Both the position numbers and the translations under genes were made by a program. A stretch of 64,000 nucleotides of DNA. Origin: Streptomyces sp. A 4/2 (GTDB lineage: Bacteria; Actinomycetota; Actinomycetes; Streptomycetales; Streptomycetaceae). Positions 24,824 through 33,473 of this stretch are shown one piece after another. The DNA is taken from NCBI RefSeq assembly GCF_940670765.1, contig NZ_CALNVW010000030.1:248001-312000 (forward strand), read 5' to 3'. Under the pieces are notes generated by a model. That model saw only the letters and a program-made list of their open reading frames with translations, was not told where the DNA came from and made no database searches. Every line of letters starts with the position of its first letter. The first letter of the stretch is position 1.

Positions 24824-25755
24824 AGGGTCACCTCCCGGCGTTGCAGCACCCGCAGGACGACGACGGAGACGACGGCGATGAGTACCAGCATGGTGAGGGA
24901 CATGGCGGCCGAGTATCCGGTTCTGTTGTCGGTGAAGGCGGTGGTGATCACGGTGAAGGCGACGGTCGCGGTGGTTCCGTCGCCGGGACCGCCGTTGGTG
25001 AGGACCTGCACCTGGTCGTAGGTCTTGAAGGCCGTGATCAGCAGCATGACCGTGTTGATGGTCACCGAGGGGGCGAGCATGGGCCAGGTGATGTGCCGGA
25101 ACCGCCGTACGGGGCCCGCGCCGTCGAGCTCCGCCGCCTCCATGAGCTCGGCCGGGACTCCTTGCAGCCCGGCCAGGTGGACGACGACGCAGAAGCCGAG
25201 CATCTGCCAGCACATGATGAAGGTGACCGTGCCCAGCGCGAGCGAGGGGTCGGACAGCCAGCCGGGCGGATGCTCCGCGCCGAGTGACCGCAGCACCTTG
25301 TTGATGATTCCGTCGTCAGTGAGCAGCGCCTGCCAGATGACGCTGACGACGACGGAGCTGAGGACGACCGGGGTGAAGAAGACCGTACGCAGCATGCGGT
25401 AGAGACGGCTGCCGCGGTCGAGCAGCAGGGCGACCCCCAGGCCCACGGCGTTGGGCACGACGACCACGGCGGCGGTGAGCAGGGCGGTGTTGCCCAAGGA
25501 GCGGTGGAACGACGGATCGCTCAGCAGCTGCCGGTAGTTGGACAGCCCGACGAAGTGGGTCACGGGGTGCATCGCGTTCTCGTCGGTGAGGCTGGAGACG
25601 AAACTCATGACGACGGGGACGAGCACGAACGCCAGGTAGAGGGCGATGCCCGGCAGTGCGAACAGGGAGAAGGTCCCGAGCCGCGGCAGCAGCGTTCCGC
25701 GGGGCCGGGTGCGCGCGGTCGCGCTCGCGGGCAGGGCGGTGTCCGTGGCGCTCAT
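24820..25755 (-). CDS. carbohydrate ABC transporter permease (MalF type)
   Basis: This 311-residue CUT1 permease has an N-terminal cytosolic stretch, a first helix around FSLFALPGIALYLAFVLVPV, and the EAA loop MEAAELDGAGPVRRFRHITWP. TNGGPGDGTTATVAF is the usual MalF-type extracytoplasmic motif. Its ATG overlaps the binding-protein stop by 4 nt. It pairs with the permease encoded at 23945-24823. Confidence 0.95.
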   Translation of the reverse strand: MSATDTALPASATARTRPRGTLLPRLGTFSLFALPGIALYLAFVLVPVVMSFVSSLTDENAMHPVTHFVGLSNYRQLLSDPSFHRSLGNTALLTAAVVVVPNAVGLGVALLLDRGSRLYRMLRTVFFTPVVLSSVVVSVIWQALLTDDGIINKVLRSLGAEHPPGWLSDPSLALGTVTFIMCWQMLGFCVVVHLAGLQGVPAELMEAAELDGAGPVRRFRHITWPMLAPSVTINTVMLLITAFKTYDQVQVLTNGGPGDGTTATVAFTVITTAFTDNRTGYSAAMSLTMLVLIAVVSVVVLRVLQRREVTL

Positions 25756-27050
25756 CCGGCGTCCTTCGCCCATTCGCCGTCCAGGCGTCGGGCGAGTGCG
25801 CCGGCGCTCGTGCGTCCGGCGATCAACTCGGCGGTGCCGGCCCACAACTTGTCCGAGAGGCCCGGCACCAGACCGGTGTCCCCGGTCTCGACGGAGAAGG
25901 CATTGACGACGGAGCCGCGCCGCGCGGCGTCCTGGTAGATCTTGACCGTGGCCTTGTACACGGGGCCCATGGTGGTCGGCGGGGTGTATCCCTTGACCGC
26001 GATGAGTGAGCCGTCGGACCTGACCGAGGCGTCCAGGTTCTGCTTGTCCAGCATGAAGGCGGCGGACCATTTCTGGGCGAGCTTCACATCGGGGGCCGAG
26101 GAACTGACGCTGATGCCACCGCCGGTGTACGCGGGGACGGTGTCGGCGCCGTTGTCGCCGGGCCAGGCGAAGACTCCCACGTCGAAGGGGGGCTTCTTGC
26201 TGTCCGCGGAGGCGGCGAACCAGGAGCCCATCGGGTACATGGCGCCCTTGCCGTCGCGGAACGCCTGCTCGGTCGACGCGTAGTCCCGGGACAGGCCGGA
26301 CCGGTCGATGTATCCGCTCCCGGCCAGCTTCTCCACCTTGTTCAGTGCGGAGGTGAAGGTGGCGTCCGTGAACTTCCGCTTGCCCGCGCGGCGTTCGGCG
26401 AGCCAGTGGGGGTCCTTGGCGTAGACGTCGGTGCCGACCGCGGCGATCAGGGGGAAGCCGTCGGCCCAGGTGTCCTTGCCGCCGCCCCCGACGACGAGCG
26501 GGTTGACGCCCTTCTTCTTCAACGCGGCGCAGTCGGCCAGGAAGTCCTTGTACGTGGTGGGCGCCGCGGTGATGCCCGCCGCGCGGAAGAGCGTCTTGTT
26601 GTAGTAGACGAGGGGCGTGGGCTGGGTGTTGTAGGGCAGTTGGTAGATCTTGCCGCCGATGGGATTGGACTGCGGCGACACGTAGTCGTCGAGCGTGGCG
26701 GCGGGCCATGCGGCGAGCTTGCCCGACTGCGCGAGGCCGTCCGGGCTGACGGAGATCATGATGTCCGGCAGCTGTCCGGACGCGGCGAGCTGCTTGACGT
26801 AGGTGTTCCGGTCGGCGCTGGGGGCCACCAGCTTCTTGATCTTCACACCGGGAACGGCCTTGGAGGCCCGCGCGATGGCGGCGTCCCAGTAGGCGGCGTC
26901 GAGGTTGGGTGTCTCGAAGGTCAGGAACGTCATGGTCTTCGAGCCGTCGGACGCCTGCCCCGCACCGCCGCCCGCCGTACAGCCGGCGGTCAGGAGGGCC
27001 AGCGCGGCACACAGGACGACCGTGCGCCTGGCTGAAGTCGTTCTGGGCAT
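25752..27050 (-). CDS. extracellular sugar-binding lipoprotein (ABC importer)
   Basis: This 432-residue SBP_bac_1 family protein has a signal peptide ending in lipobox LTAGC, so it is membrane-anchored by lipid. Motifs such as MTFLTFETPN, LPDIMISVSPDGLAQSG, IYQLPYNTQPTPLVYYNKTLFR and GAMYPMGSWFAA fit sugar-binding proteins. AGGAG five bases before the ATG supports the start. It leads the operon at 22632-27050 and faces a ROK regulator across a 147-bp gap. The sugar is unknown; the Gfo/Idh/MocA partner suggests one that is oxidised or rearranged inside the cell. Confidence 0.94.
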   Translation of the reverse strand: MPRTTSARRTVVLCAALALLTAGCTAGGGAGQASDGSKTMTFLTFETPNLDAAYWDAAIARASKAVPGVKIKKLVAPSADRNTYVKQLAASGQLPDIMISVSPDGLAQSGKLAAWPAATLDDYVSPQSNPIGGKIYQLPYNTQPTPLVYYNKTLFRAAGITAAPTTYKDFLADCAALKKKGVNPLVVGGGGKDTWADGFPLIAAVGTDVYAKDPHWLAERRAGKRKFTDATFTSALNKVEKLAGSGYIDRSGLSRDYASTEQAFRDGKGAMYPMGSWFAASADSKKPPFDVGVFAWPGDNGADTVPAYTGGGISVSSSAPDVKLAQKWSAAFMLDKQNLDASVRSDGSLIAVKGYTPPTTMGPVYKATVKIYQDAARRGSVVNAFSVETGDTGLVPGLSDKLWAGTAELIAGRTSAGALARRLDGEWAKDAG

Positions 27051-27197
27051 AAGGGCTCCTCAAGTACACCAGGGGATAAGAAACTTGCTAATTTAATTCC
27101 GCCCGAGGAAGGTGTAGCAGCATCGTGATGACCAGGTCAATGGTCCGGTCCTCGCAGGCAGTTGAGGAAGGATCATGAAGTGGAGAGAGACAAGCCC
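27051..27197. promoter_or_regulatory. divergent promoter region, sugar operon and ROK regulator
   Basis: This 147-bp gap has an AT-rich core at 27080-27100 (AAACTTGCTAATTTAATTC), uncommon in this genome. On the minus strand TTGACC is followed 18 bp later by TACACC, a possible promoter for the sugar operon. The AT-rich core lies between that promoter and the start, where a ROK repressor would act. I could not define a clear palindrome. Confidence 0.4.
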
Positions 27198-28370
27198 ATG
27201 ACGCGGACCAGCGGCGATCCCTCGTTGTTGCGCAGAATGAACGCGGCGGCGGCGCTGCGCGAGCTGATGCAGGCGGACCGGCCCCTCACCGTGGCCGAAC
27301 TCGCGCGGCGCGTCGGCATCACCCGGCCGCCCACCGAGAGCATCGTCGCCGACCTGGTGGCCGGCTCGTGGGCCCAGGAGCAACTTCCGGAACCGGAGGA
27401 CGTGCGGTCGGCGGGCCGGCCGGCCCGCCGCTACCGTTTCCGGGCGGACGCCGGGCGCGTTCTCGGGATCGACATCGGCGCCCACAAGACGCTCGCTGTC
27501 GTGACCGACCTCCGCGGTACCGTCCTCGCCGAACGCCGCACGTCCCTGAGCCCGGAAGAAGGCGCGACCGGGCGCCTCGCGGCCGTCCGGCGCAACGCCG
27601 TCCGCTGCCTGAGCGCGGCCGGGAGCAGCAGACAGCGGCTGACCGCGGCGGGCATCGGCACCACCGGGGTGGTCGACGACGAGGGCCGCGTCGCACTCTC
27701 GCACGTACTGCCCGAGTGGACAGGACTCGATCTGCGGAGCGCGGTCGGACGCTGGCTCTCCTGCCCCGTCCTGGTCGAGAACGACATGCGGCTCGGCGCG
27801 CTGGGGGAGCGCTGGCGCGGCGCCGCCCGCGACGCGGACGACGTGGTGCTCCTGCACGCGGGGCGACGGCTCAGCACCGGACTGCTCCTGGACGGCAGAC
27901 CCCGGAGGGGCAGCCACGGAGCCGCGGGCGAGATCGGCCACCTCGCGTACCTGAACTGGCTGCACTCCTTCGAGCGCTTCGCCCCCTACGACGACCCGGC
28001 CGCGGGTGAGGAGCGTCCGGCCGAGGCCGCGCAGCGCGTGTTCGAAGCGGCACGCGACGGCGACCGGGCCGCCGCGGAACTCGTCGATGCCTTCGCCCGC
28101 GAACTCGCCGCCGGTCTCGCGGCGATGGTCCTCGCCATCGACCCCGACATCGTGGTCATCGGAGGCGGCCTGTCCCGCACGGGTGAACTCCTCGCCGGCC
28201 CCGTCCGCGGCTACCTGTCGGACCACTGCCTCTTCCCGCCCCGCGTCGCCACCTCCGAACTCGGCGACGAGGCAGTCGCCCTGGGCGCGGTCCGCCACGC
28301 CCTGGACCACGTCGAACGATCCCTGCTGGCGGGCGACCTCCCCGCACTCCCTTCCGTCCACCCCGGCTGA
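27198..28370 (+). CDS. ROK family transcriptional regulator lacking the zinc motif
   Basis: This 390-residue regulator has a winged helix (LTVAELARRVGITRPPTESIVADLV) and a ROK domain (VLGIDIGAHKTLAVVTDLRG, IGTTGVVDDEGRV, VENDMRLGALGERWRG, IVVIGGGLSRTGE). The usual ROK zinc motif CxCGxxGCxE after GEIGHL is missing; the stretch reads AYLNWLHSFERFAPYDDPAAGEER with no cysteines. Similar cysteine-free ROK proteins exist among Streptomyces sugar regulators, but ligand sensing may differ. The ATG at 27198 follows GGAGAGA. It faces the sugar operon and is its likely regulator. Confidence 0.88.
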   Translation: MTRTSGDPSLLRRMNAAAALRELMQADRPLTVAELARRVGITRPPTESIVADLVAGSWAQEQLPEPEDVRSAGRPARRYRFRADAGRVLGIDIGAHKTLAVVTDLRGTVLAERRTSLSPEEGATGRLAAVRRNAVRCLSAAGSSRQRLTAAGIGTTGVVDDEGRVALSHVLPEWTGLDLRSAVGRWLSCPVLVENDMRLGALGERWRGAARDADDVVLLHAGRRLSTGLLLDGRPRRGSHGAAGEIGHLAYLNWLHSFERFAPYDDPAAGEERPAEAAQRVFEAARDGDRAAAELVDAFARELAAGLAAMVLAIDPDIVVIGGGLSRTGELLAGPVRGYLSDHCLFPPRVATSELGDEAVALGAVRHALDHVERSLLAGDLPALPSVHPG

Positions 28371-28418
28371 CGCTGACGCTGACGCCCCGTCCCGCGGCTG
28401 AGCCGTCGTCCTCACGGT

Positions 28419-28451
28419 GGACCGGACCTGGAAAGAGTCCAGGTCCGGTCC
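28419..28451 (+). terminator. 14-bp hairpin after the ROK gene
   Basis: GGACCGGACCTGGA (28419-28432) and its exact reverse complement (28438-28451) flank the loop AAGAG, 48 bp after the ROK stop codon. There is no U tract. It should separate the ROK transcript from the kinase gene. Confidence 0.75.
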
Positions 28452-28616
28452 GGGTGCGGGGCGACAGGGGAGCAGCGCTGGGCGGAGTGGACGGGGCGGG
28501 CCCTGTTCACCACCCGCCTTGCTCTCCCGTATCACCCGGAGGTTAGTTTGTGGGGCAGGATAGGTACGCAGGACCCGCGCCGGCAGAGGAGCACGGGGGA
28601 CGAGAGGTCGGGAAGA

Positions 28617-30866
28617 GTGTCGCTGCGCGGAGGTGATCCAGCCGAGATCGGCGGCTATCTGCTTGAGGCGCGGCTCGGCTCGGGCGGCATGGGCACGGTC
28701 TTCCTGGGCCGGATGAGTTCGGGGCGACCTGTCGCGATCAAACTGATCCACCAGCAGTTCGCGGCGGACGACGAGTTCCGCATCCGTTTCCGGCAGGAGG
28801 TGGCGGCGGCGAGGCGGGTGAGCGGCGCGTTCACCGCCGCTGTGATCGACGCCGCCCCGGAGGCCGATCAGCCGTGGATGGCGACGGCCTACATCGAGGG
28901 GCTCACGCTCGCCCAGCGCATCGCCGCCGAGGGCCCGTTGACCGGCGCGGAACTGCGGACGCTCGCCATCGGTCTGACGGAGGCGCTGCGCGACATCCAC
29001 CGCGTGGGGGTCGTCCACCGTGACCTGAAACCCTCGAACGTCGTGCTCTCGCCCGAGGGCCCGCGCGTCATCGACTTCGGCATTTCGCGCGCGGTGGACC
29101 AGCAGACGCTGACGATGACAGGGCGGGTCATCGGTACGCCGCCCTTCATGTCACCGGAGCAGTTGCAGGCGCCGCGTGGTGTGGGGCCGCGCTCCGATGT
29201 CTTCTCGCTGGGGACCCTGCTGGTGTACGCGGCGACGGGGCAAGGGCCCTTCGACGCGGACAGCCCGTACATGACGGCGTATCAGGTGGTGCACGAGGAG
29301 CCGGCGCTGGACGCCGTGCCGACGGCTCTGCGCGCGGTCGTCGAGCCGTGCCTGTTGAAGGATCCCGAGGGGCGCCCCTCGGCGGACGAACTCCTCGTAC
29401 TGCTGCGGGACCTGCCGGTCGACCTCGGCGGGACCGATACGGGCGGGGTCGGAGCCGGCGCGGGCCGCACCCGCGACATGATCACCCAGCATCACCTCGC
29501 GACGCGGGACACCCTGTCGCCGATCGCCCCGGACACCGCCCCGGCCGGCCCCGGTACCGGGAACACCGCCACCTCCATCGGCCGCCGTCTGCGCCGCCGG
29601 TGGCGTCCCGTGGCCGCGGCCGCGGTCGCGGTGGCAGCGATCGGCGGCGGGGTCGCCGCGGTGACGGCCGAAGGCTTCGGGGGGAACAGCGGCGCCGGCA
29701 AGGGCAACAGCGTCGCGGCGCCGAGCGGCGTACTTCCGGCCGGTTTCGAACCGTGGCACAAGACCGTGCTGGGCGGTCGCGAGGACATCCCCGACGAGCT
29801 GCGCTGCGTCGCGCGCGGCGACGCGCTGTTCTGCGGGGGCGGCGGCGTCGTGGCGGCCCGTATCAGGGCCTCGGACGGCTCGCGGGTGTGGACGGTGAAG
29901 AGTCCGGGCGTCCCCGTCCAGGGCATGCACCTCGTGGGCGCGACCGACGACACGGTGCTCGGTTACCGCTTCGCCTCCCAGGACCACCCGCAGGGCCCCG
30001 CCGAAGAAGTGGTGGCCATCGACGCGGACAACGGCCGGGAGCTGTGGTCCGTGCCGTCCGGCGCTCAGTCGCAGGCTGTCACGGGCCGGAGTCAGGACGC
30101 CGTGGTGATCGGCTCCACCGTCGTGACGGTCGACGCCTCCAACTCCCGCTTCGAGGCCCGGGACGCGCACAGCGGCAAGGTGGCCTGGACGACGCCGTTC
30201 CCCGCGGGCACGCAGTGCGCCCCGGTTCCGGTGGGCGCACAGCTCTTCGCGATGTGCGCGACGGCCACGGAGGTCGATGACCTGGCGGTGCGCCACCCCG
30301 CCCTGCACACGCTCGACCGCGCCTCGGGAGCACTGGGCGAACCCATCGCGGTCAAGGGGCCCGCCGTACCCATGGGCGTCGCCGACGACGAACTCGTACT
30401 CCTCCAGGAACACATGGAGGGAACGGCGACGGTCGGCTACGACGGGGTGGCGCGGTTCGACCCGGCTTCGCGGAAGGTCACGTACTCCCGGCTGTCACAG
30501 ACCTACGCGGGGACGCCCGGCATGGCAGGCGGCATCGTCTACCTGAGCGGGCAGACCGGTCTCGTCACGGCGCTCGACCCCGCGACCGGCCGGAAGAAGT
30601 GGTCGCGGCAGACGGACGTGGAAGGCGCGTCCGGTCCGGTGTCGGGAGGCGGAGCGCTGTACTTCAGCTCGGCCACCGGCCGGGTGGTCGCCCTGTCGCC
30701 GCAGGACGGCGAACCCCTGTGGACGACGGATCCGCAGGCCGATGGTCTGACGGGCGAGCAGGGCGCAAGCCCGCGGGTGACTGTCGTGGGGCGTGCGGTG
30801 GTCGTGGCCGCGGCCAAGAACTCCCTCTTCGCCTTCGACGCGCAGAAGCCACCACGGTCGGGCTGA
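28617..30866 (+). CDS. transmembrane Ser/Thr protein kinase with PQQ-type beta-propeller
   Basis: This protein of about 749 residues is a PknB-like kinase with an extracellular sensor. The kinase domain (about residues 10-270) has the Gly loop LGSGGMGTVF, Lys in VAIKLIH, catalytic HRDLKPSNVVL, IDFGIS and GTPPFMSPEQL. A single membrane helix (AAAAVAVAAIGGGVAAVTA) follows a Pro/Thr-rich linker. The outer part has repeated blades (VVAIDADNGRELWSVPSG, HSGKVAWTTPFPAG, ALDPATGRKKWSRQT, VVALSPQDGEPLWTT) of the PQQ-repeat propeller. I prefer the GTG at 28617 (GAGAGG upstream) over a TTG 69 bp earlier. The ligand is unknown. It stands alone, convergent with the galactosidase gene. Confidence 0.92.
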   Translation: MSLRGGDPAEIGGYLLEARLGSGGMGTVFLGRMSSGRPVAIKLIHQQFAADDEFRIRFRQEVAAARRVSGAFTAAVIDAAPEADQPWMATAYIEGLTLAQRIAAEGPLTGAELRTLAIGLTEALRDIHRVGVVHRDLKPSNVVLSPEGPRVIDFGISRAVDQQTLTMTGRVIGTPPFMSPEQLQAPRGVGPRSDVFSLGTLLVYAATGQGPFDADSPYMTAYQVVHEEPALDAVPTALRAVVEPCLLKDPEGRPSADELLVLLRDLPVDLGGTDTGGVGAGAGRTRDMITQHHLATRDTLSPIAPDTAPAGPGTGNTATSIGRRLRRRWRPVAAAAVAVAAIGGGVAAVTAEGFGGNSGAGKGNSVAAPSGVLPAGFEPWHKTVLGGREDIPDELRCVARGDALFCGGGGVVAARIRASDGSRVWTVKSPGVPVQGMHLVGATDDTVLGYRFASQDHPQGPAEEVVAIDADNGRELWSVPSGAQSQAVTGRSQDAVVIGSTVVTVDASNSRFEARDAHSGKVAWTTPFPAGTQCAPVPVGAQLFAMCATATEVDDLAVRHPALHTLDRASGALGEPIAVKGPAVPMGVADDELVLLQEHMEGTATVGYDGVARFDPASRKVTYSRLSQTYAGTPGMAGGIVYLSGQTGLVTALDPATGRKKWSRQTDVEGASGPVSGGGALYFSSATGRVVALSPQDGEPLWTTDPQADGLTGEQGASPRVTVVGRAVVVAAAKNSLFAFDAQKPPRSG

Positions 30867-30997
30867 CCCGGCGACACCGCCGCCGGCCGCCTTCCTCCCG
30901 ACCGCAGGCCCGATGGACGTGTGCCGCGTCGCTCCCCGCTCCCGGTCGACGCCGCCGTGCGGCGCCGACCTTCGCGTGTGTCATGCGGGTGCCCCGT

Positions 30998-33172
30998 TCA
31001 CCCGACCTGTTCGACGTGGATGACAACGGAGTGCTCGGGGTGCATGACCGGAACCTGAAGCCCGATGTGTGTCAGCGCGGCACCAGGTACCTCGATGCCC
31101 TCCTCGGACCACCATGCCGGGGGTGAGAAGCCGCCGGGCGGCGTACCGACGACCAACGGTCGCACGCGGTAGCGGCGCTGGGGATCAAGACCGCTGAGGC
31201 GTGCGTGAGGCGGAGCGCCGGTCGTGCACCAGGTGAGTGACACGATCTCGTACAGGGCTTGTGTCCGGTCCTTGGCCACCACCCCGTGACTCCAGATGCC
31301 GTGGGCCGGGTCCGGGCCGCGCCACACGGTCCCGGTGTGGAGCAGGTCACGGTGCTTCCGGTGGAGTGCGATCCACCGGGCGAGCACCGCGCGCTCCTCG
31401 GGCGTCGTGTCCCCGAGGTCCCACTCGACGCCGAGGTGTCCGAAGAACGCGGTGGCGCCGCGGAAGGAGAGATCGTGGTGCCGGCTCGTCGTGTGCGAGT
31501 GCGGTGAGGCGATGTGGGAGCCGAGCAGTTCCGGAGGCAGCAGCTGACCGGTCCAGCGCATGAGCCGCTGCCGCTCCAACGGGTCGCTCACGTCCGATAC
31601 CCAGACCCGATCGGTCAGTTCGAGGATGCCGAGGTCGATCCGGCCGCCGCCGGCGGCACAGCTCTCGATCTCCAGGGCGGGATGGGCTGCCTTGATCTCG
31701 TGGAGCATCCGGTAGAGGGCCGAGGTCTGAGCGTGCTCGCCGGGGACTCCCGCGCGGGGTTGTACACCCGCCTCGACGTGGTCGCGGTTGTGGTCCCATT
31801 TGACGAAGGCGACGGGATACTCCGCCAGGATCGCCAGGATCTGTTCGAGCACCGCGTCGTAGCACTCGGGGATGGAGAGGTTCAGGACGTGCTGGGTGCG
31901 CTGCTCGACGGGGAGTTCCCGGCGCGCCGCCATGATCCACTCCGGGTGGGCACGGGCCAGGTCGGAGTCCGGATTGACCATCTCCGGTTCCATCCAGATG
32001 CCGAACTCCATCCCGTGCTGGTGGACGGCGTCCACCAGCGGGTGCAGTCCGTGCGGCCACACATCCGCGGACACGGTCCAGTCGCCGAGTCCCGCACGTG
32101 AGTTGCGGCGCCCGCCGAACCAGCCGTCGTCGAGGACGAACCGTTCGATGCCGATCTCGCCCGCCAGCCGGACGAGTTCGACGAGCCGCTTCTGGTCGTG
32201 CTCGAAGTAGACGGCTTCCCAGGTGTTGAGCGTGACGGGCCGGCGCGGTGAGACGTGATGCGGGCGGCTGCGCAGGTAGTCGTGGAAGCGGTGTGCCACG
32301 CGGTCGAGGCCGTCGCCGTACGCCGCGTAGATCCACGGACCCAGATACTCCTCGCCGCCTGCGAGCCGCATCTCGCCCGGCAGGAAGAGCTCGCCGCCGC
32401 CGAGGAGCCGGATGCCGGTGCTGTCGTGCTCGGCGACATGGCGGTGGTTGCCGCTCCACGCCACATGGACGCCCCAGGTCTCACCGTGTGCGAAGTCGCT
32501 GCCGCGCTCGGTGGCGTGGAGGACGTATGCGGAGTCCAGACCGGTGCGGCCCCGGCGGTTCTCCCTCGCATGGGTTCCGGTGCCGAACGGTTGGCGCTGG
32601 ACCTGACGTTCCATGCCCCACCGGCCGGAGAAGTCGAGCAGCTCGACCGCGTGTGCCGGAACCGGCAGGTAGAGGGAGAGTTCCGAGAGTTCGTACTCCT
32701 CACCCTCGTTGATGACGCGTCCGCGCATCCGGACCAGACCGGATTCCAGCATCTCGACGACGAGGACGAGCCGGATGAGGCTCTCGGCGTCGAAGGCGGT
32801 GATCTCCACGGTTGTCGCGCCGGCCTCGGTGTACCCGGCCGCTTCGACGCCGTCGACTCGGACGGCGGTGACGGCGAAGCGCGGGGACCAGTTGCGTCCC
32901 TGACGGGAGCCCAGCAGCCCGGGGCGGCCCATCCAGCCGGTCCACGGCTCGGGGATCAGGGCGGCCGGCCCGGCGTCCAGCTCTCCGGGCAGGCGGCCCT
33001 GGGCCGCCCCGGCCAGGCACGTCGAACGTGCCGAGGCCGCGTCGAGCGCACCCAGATCGGCACCCCAGTGACGGACGATCGGCAGCTGCTCGGCTGGGCA
33101 TTCAAGCAGAAAGGAGCATCCCGCTGAGCGCAAGTGCACTACGACGGGTGTTCCGGAGAGGCGGTCGGTCAC
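30998..33172 (-). CDS. alpha-galactosidase, GH36
   Basis: This 724-residue intracellular enzyme releases alpha-linked galactose with retention. It has the GH36 layout: an N-terminal beta-sandwich, a TIM barrel from about residue 310 (NTWEAVYFEHDQ, FVLDDGWFGGRR, FGIWMEPEMVNPDSDL) and a C-terminal beta domain. The nucleophile is Asp460 in VKWDHNR. The acid/base lies in the SDVSDPLERQ pair (Asp527/Asp530), and SCAAGGGRIDLGIL lies between. I chose the GTG at 33172, preceded by GGGAG, rather than an ATG-like start 18 bp upstream. No signal peptide is present, so it acts on galactosides after import, probably by the neighbouring transporter. Confidence 0.95.
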   Translation of the reverse strand: MTDRLSGTPVVVHLRSAGCSFLLECPAEQLPIVRHWGADLGALDAASARSTCLAGAAQGRLPGELDAGPAALIPEPWTGWMGRPGLLGSRQGRNWSPRFAVTAVRVDGVEAAGYTEAGATTVEITAFDAESLIRLVLVVEMLESGLVRMRGRVINEGEEYELSELSLYLPVPAHAVELLDFSGRWGMERQVQRQPFGTGTHARENRRGRTGLDSAYVLHATERGSDFAHGETWGVHVAWSGNHRHVAEHDSTGIRLLGGGELFLPGEMRLAGGEEYLGPWIYAAYGDGLDRVAHRFHDYLRSRPHHVSPRRPVTLNTWEAVYFEHDQKRLVELVRLAGEIGIERFVLDDGWFGGRRNSRAGLGDWTVSADVWPHGLHPLVDAVHQHGMEFGIWMEPEMVNPDSDLARAHPEWIMAARRELPVEQRTQHVLNLSIPECYDAVLEQILAILAEYPVAFVKWDHNRDHVEAGVQPRAGVPGEHAQTSALYRMLHEIKAAHPALEIESCAAGGGRIDLGILELTDRVWVSDVSDPLERQRLMRWTGQLLPPELLGSHIASPHSHTTSRHHDLSFRGATAFFGHLGVEWDLGDTTPEERAVLARWIALHRKHRDLLHTGTVWRGPDPAHGIWSHGVVAKDRTQALYEIVSLTWCTTGAPPHARLSGLDPQRRYRVRPLVVGTPPGGFSPPAWWSEEGIEVPGAALTHIGLQVPVMHPEHSVVIHVEQVG

Positions 33173-33229
33173 GTTTCTCCCTTGTTGCACGGCGGTGCGC
33201 GGTTCTTCTCCGGGCGCTGCCGGAGAGTA

Positions 33230-33326
33230 CGACCGTGGACCGCTCCAGCTTGCGGATGTGGTGGGAGACAGCGGGCCGGCTCATGAGCGGCGGCCTCGCT
33301 GCCCCGGAGAAGTCACCCGGCTCCAT
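33230..33326 (-). pseudogene. possible remnant of an ArsR-type HTH regulator
   Basis: In the 301-bp gap between the GH36 gene and the secreted protein gene, the minus strand reads LMSRPAVSHHIRKLERSTVV. This resembles the recognition helix of ArsR-family repressors (S-x-PAVSxHLxxL). Nothing recognisable flanks it and the frame soon runs into the GH36 leader, so only a short piece of a regulator would survive. Chance similarity cannot be excluded. I see nothing else in this gap. Confidence 0.3.
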
Positions 33327-33473
33327 GGCATTCACGCGTGTTTCCCGCTGCATCGGGCGCGCCACGCGTGCGTACACTCCCGCGTGCGTCGAGCTCGGTC
33401 TCTTCCCGGGCCTGTTCCGTGGCCGGGGACCTGTCGGCCACCCCGGTGGTGGCCGACGGACGAGGCGGGTTCA

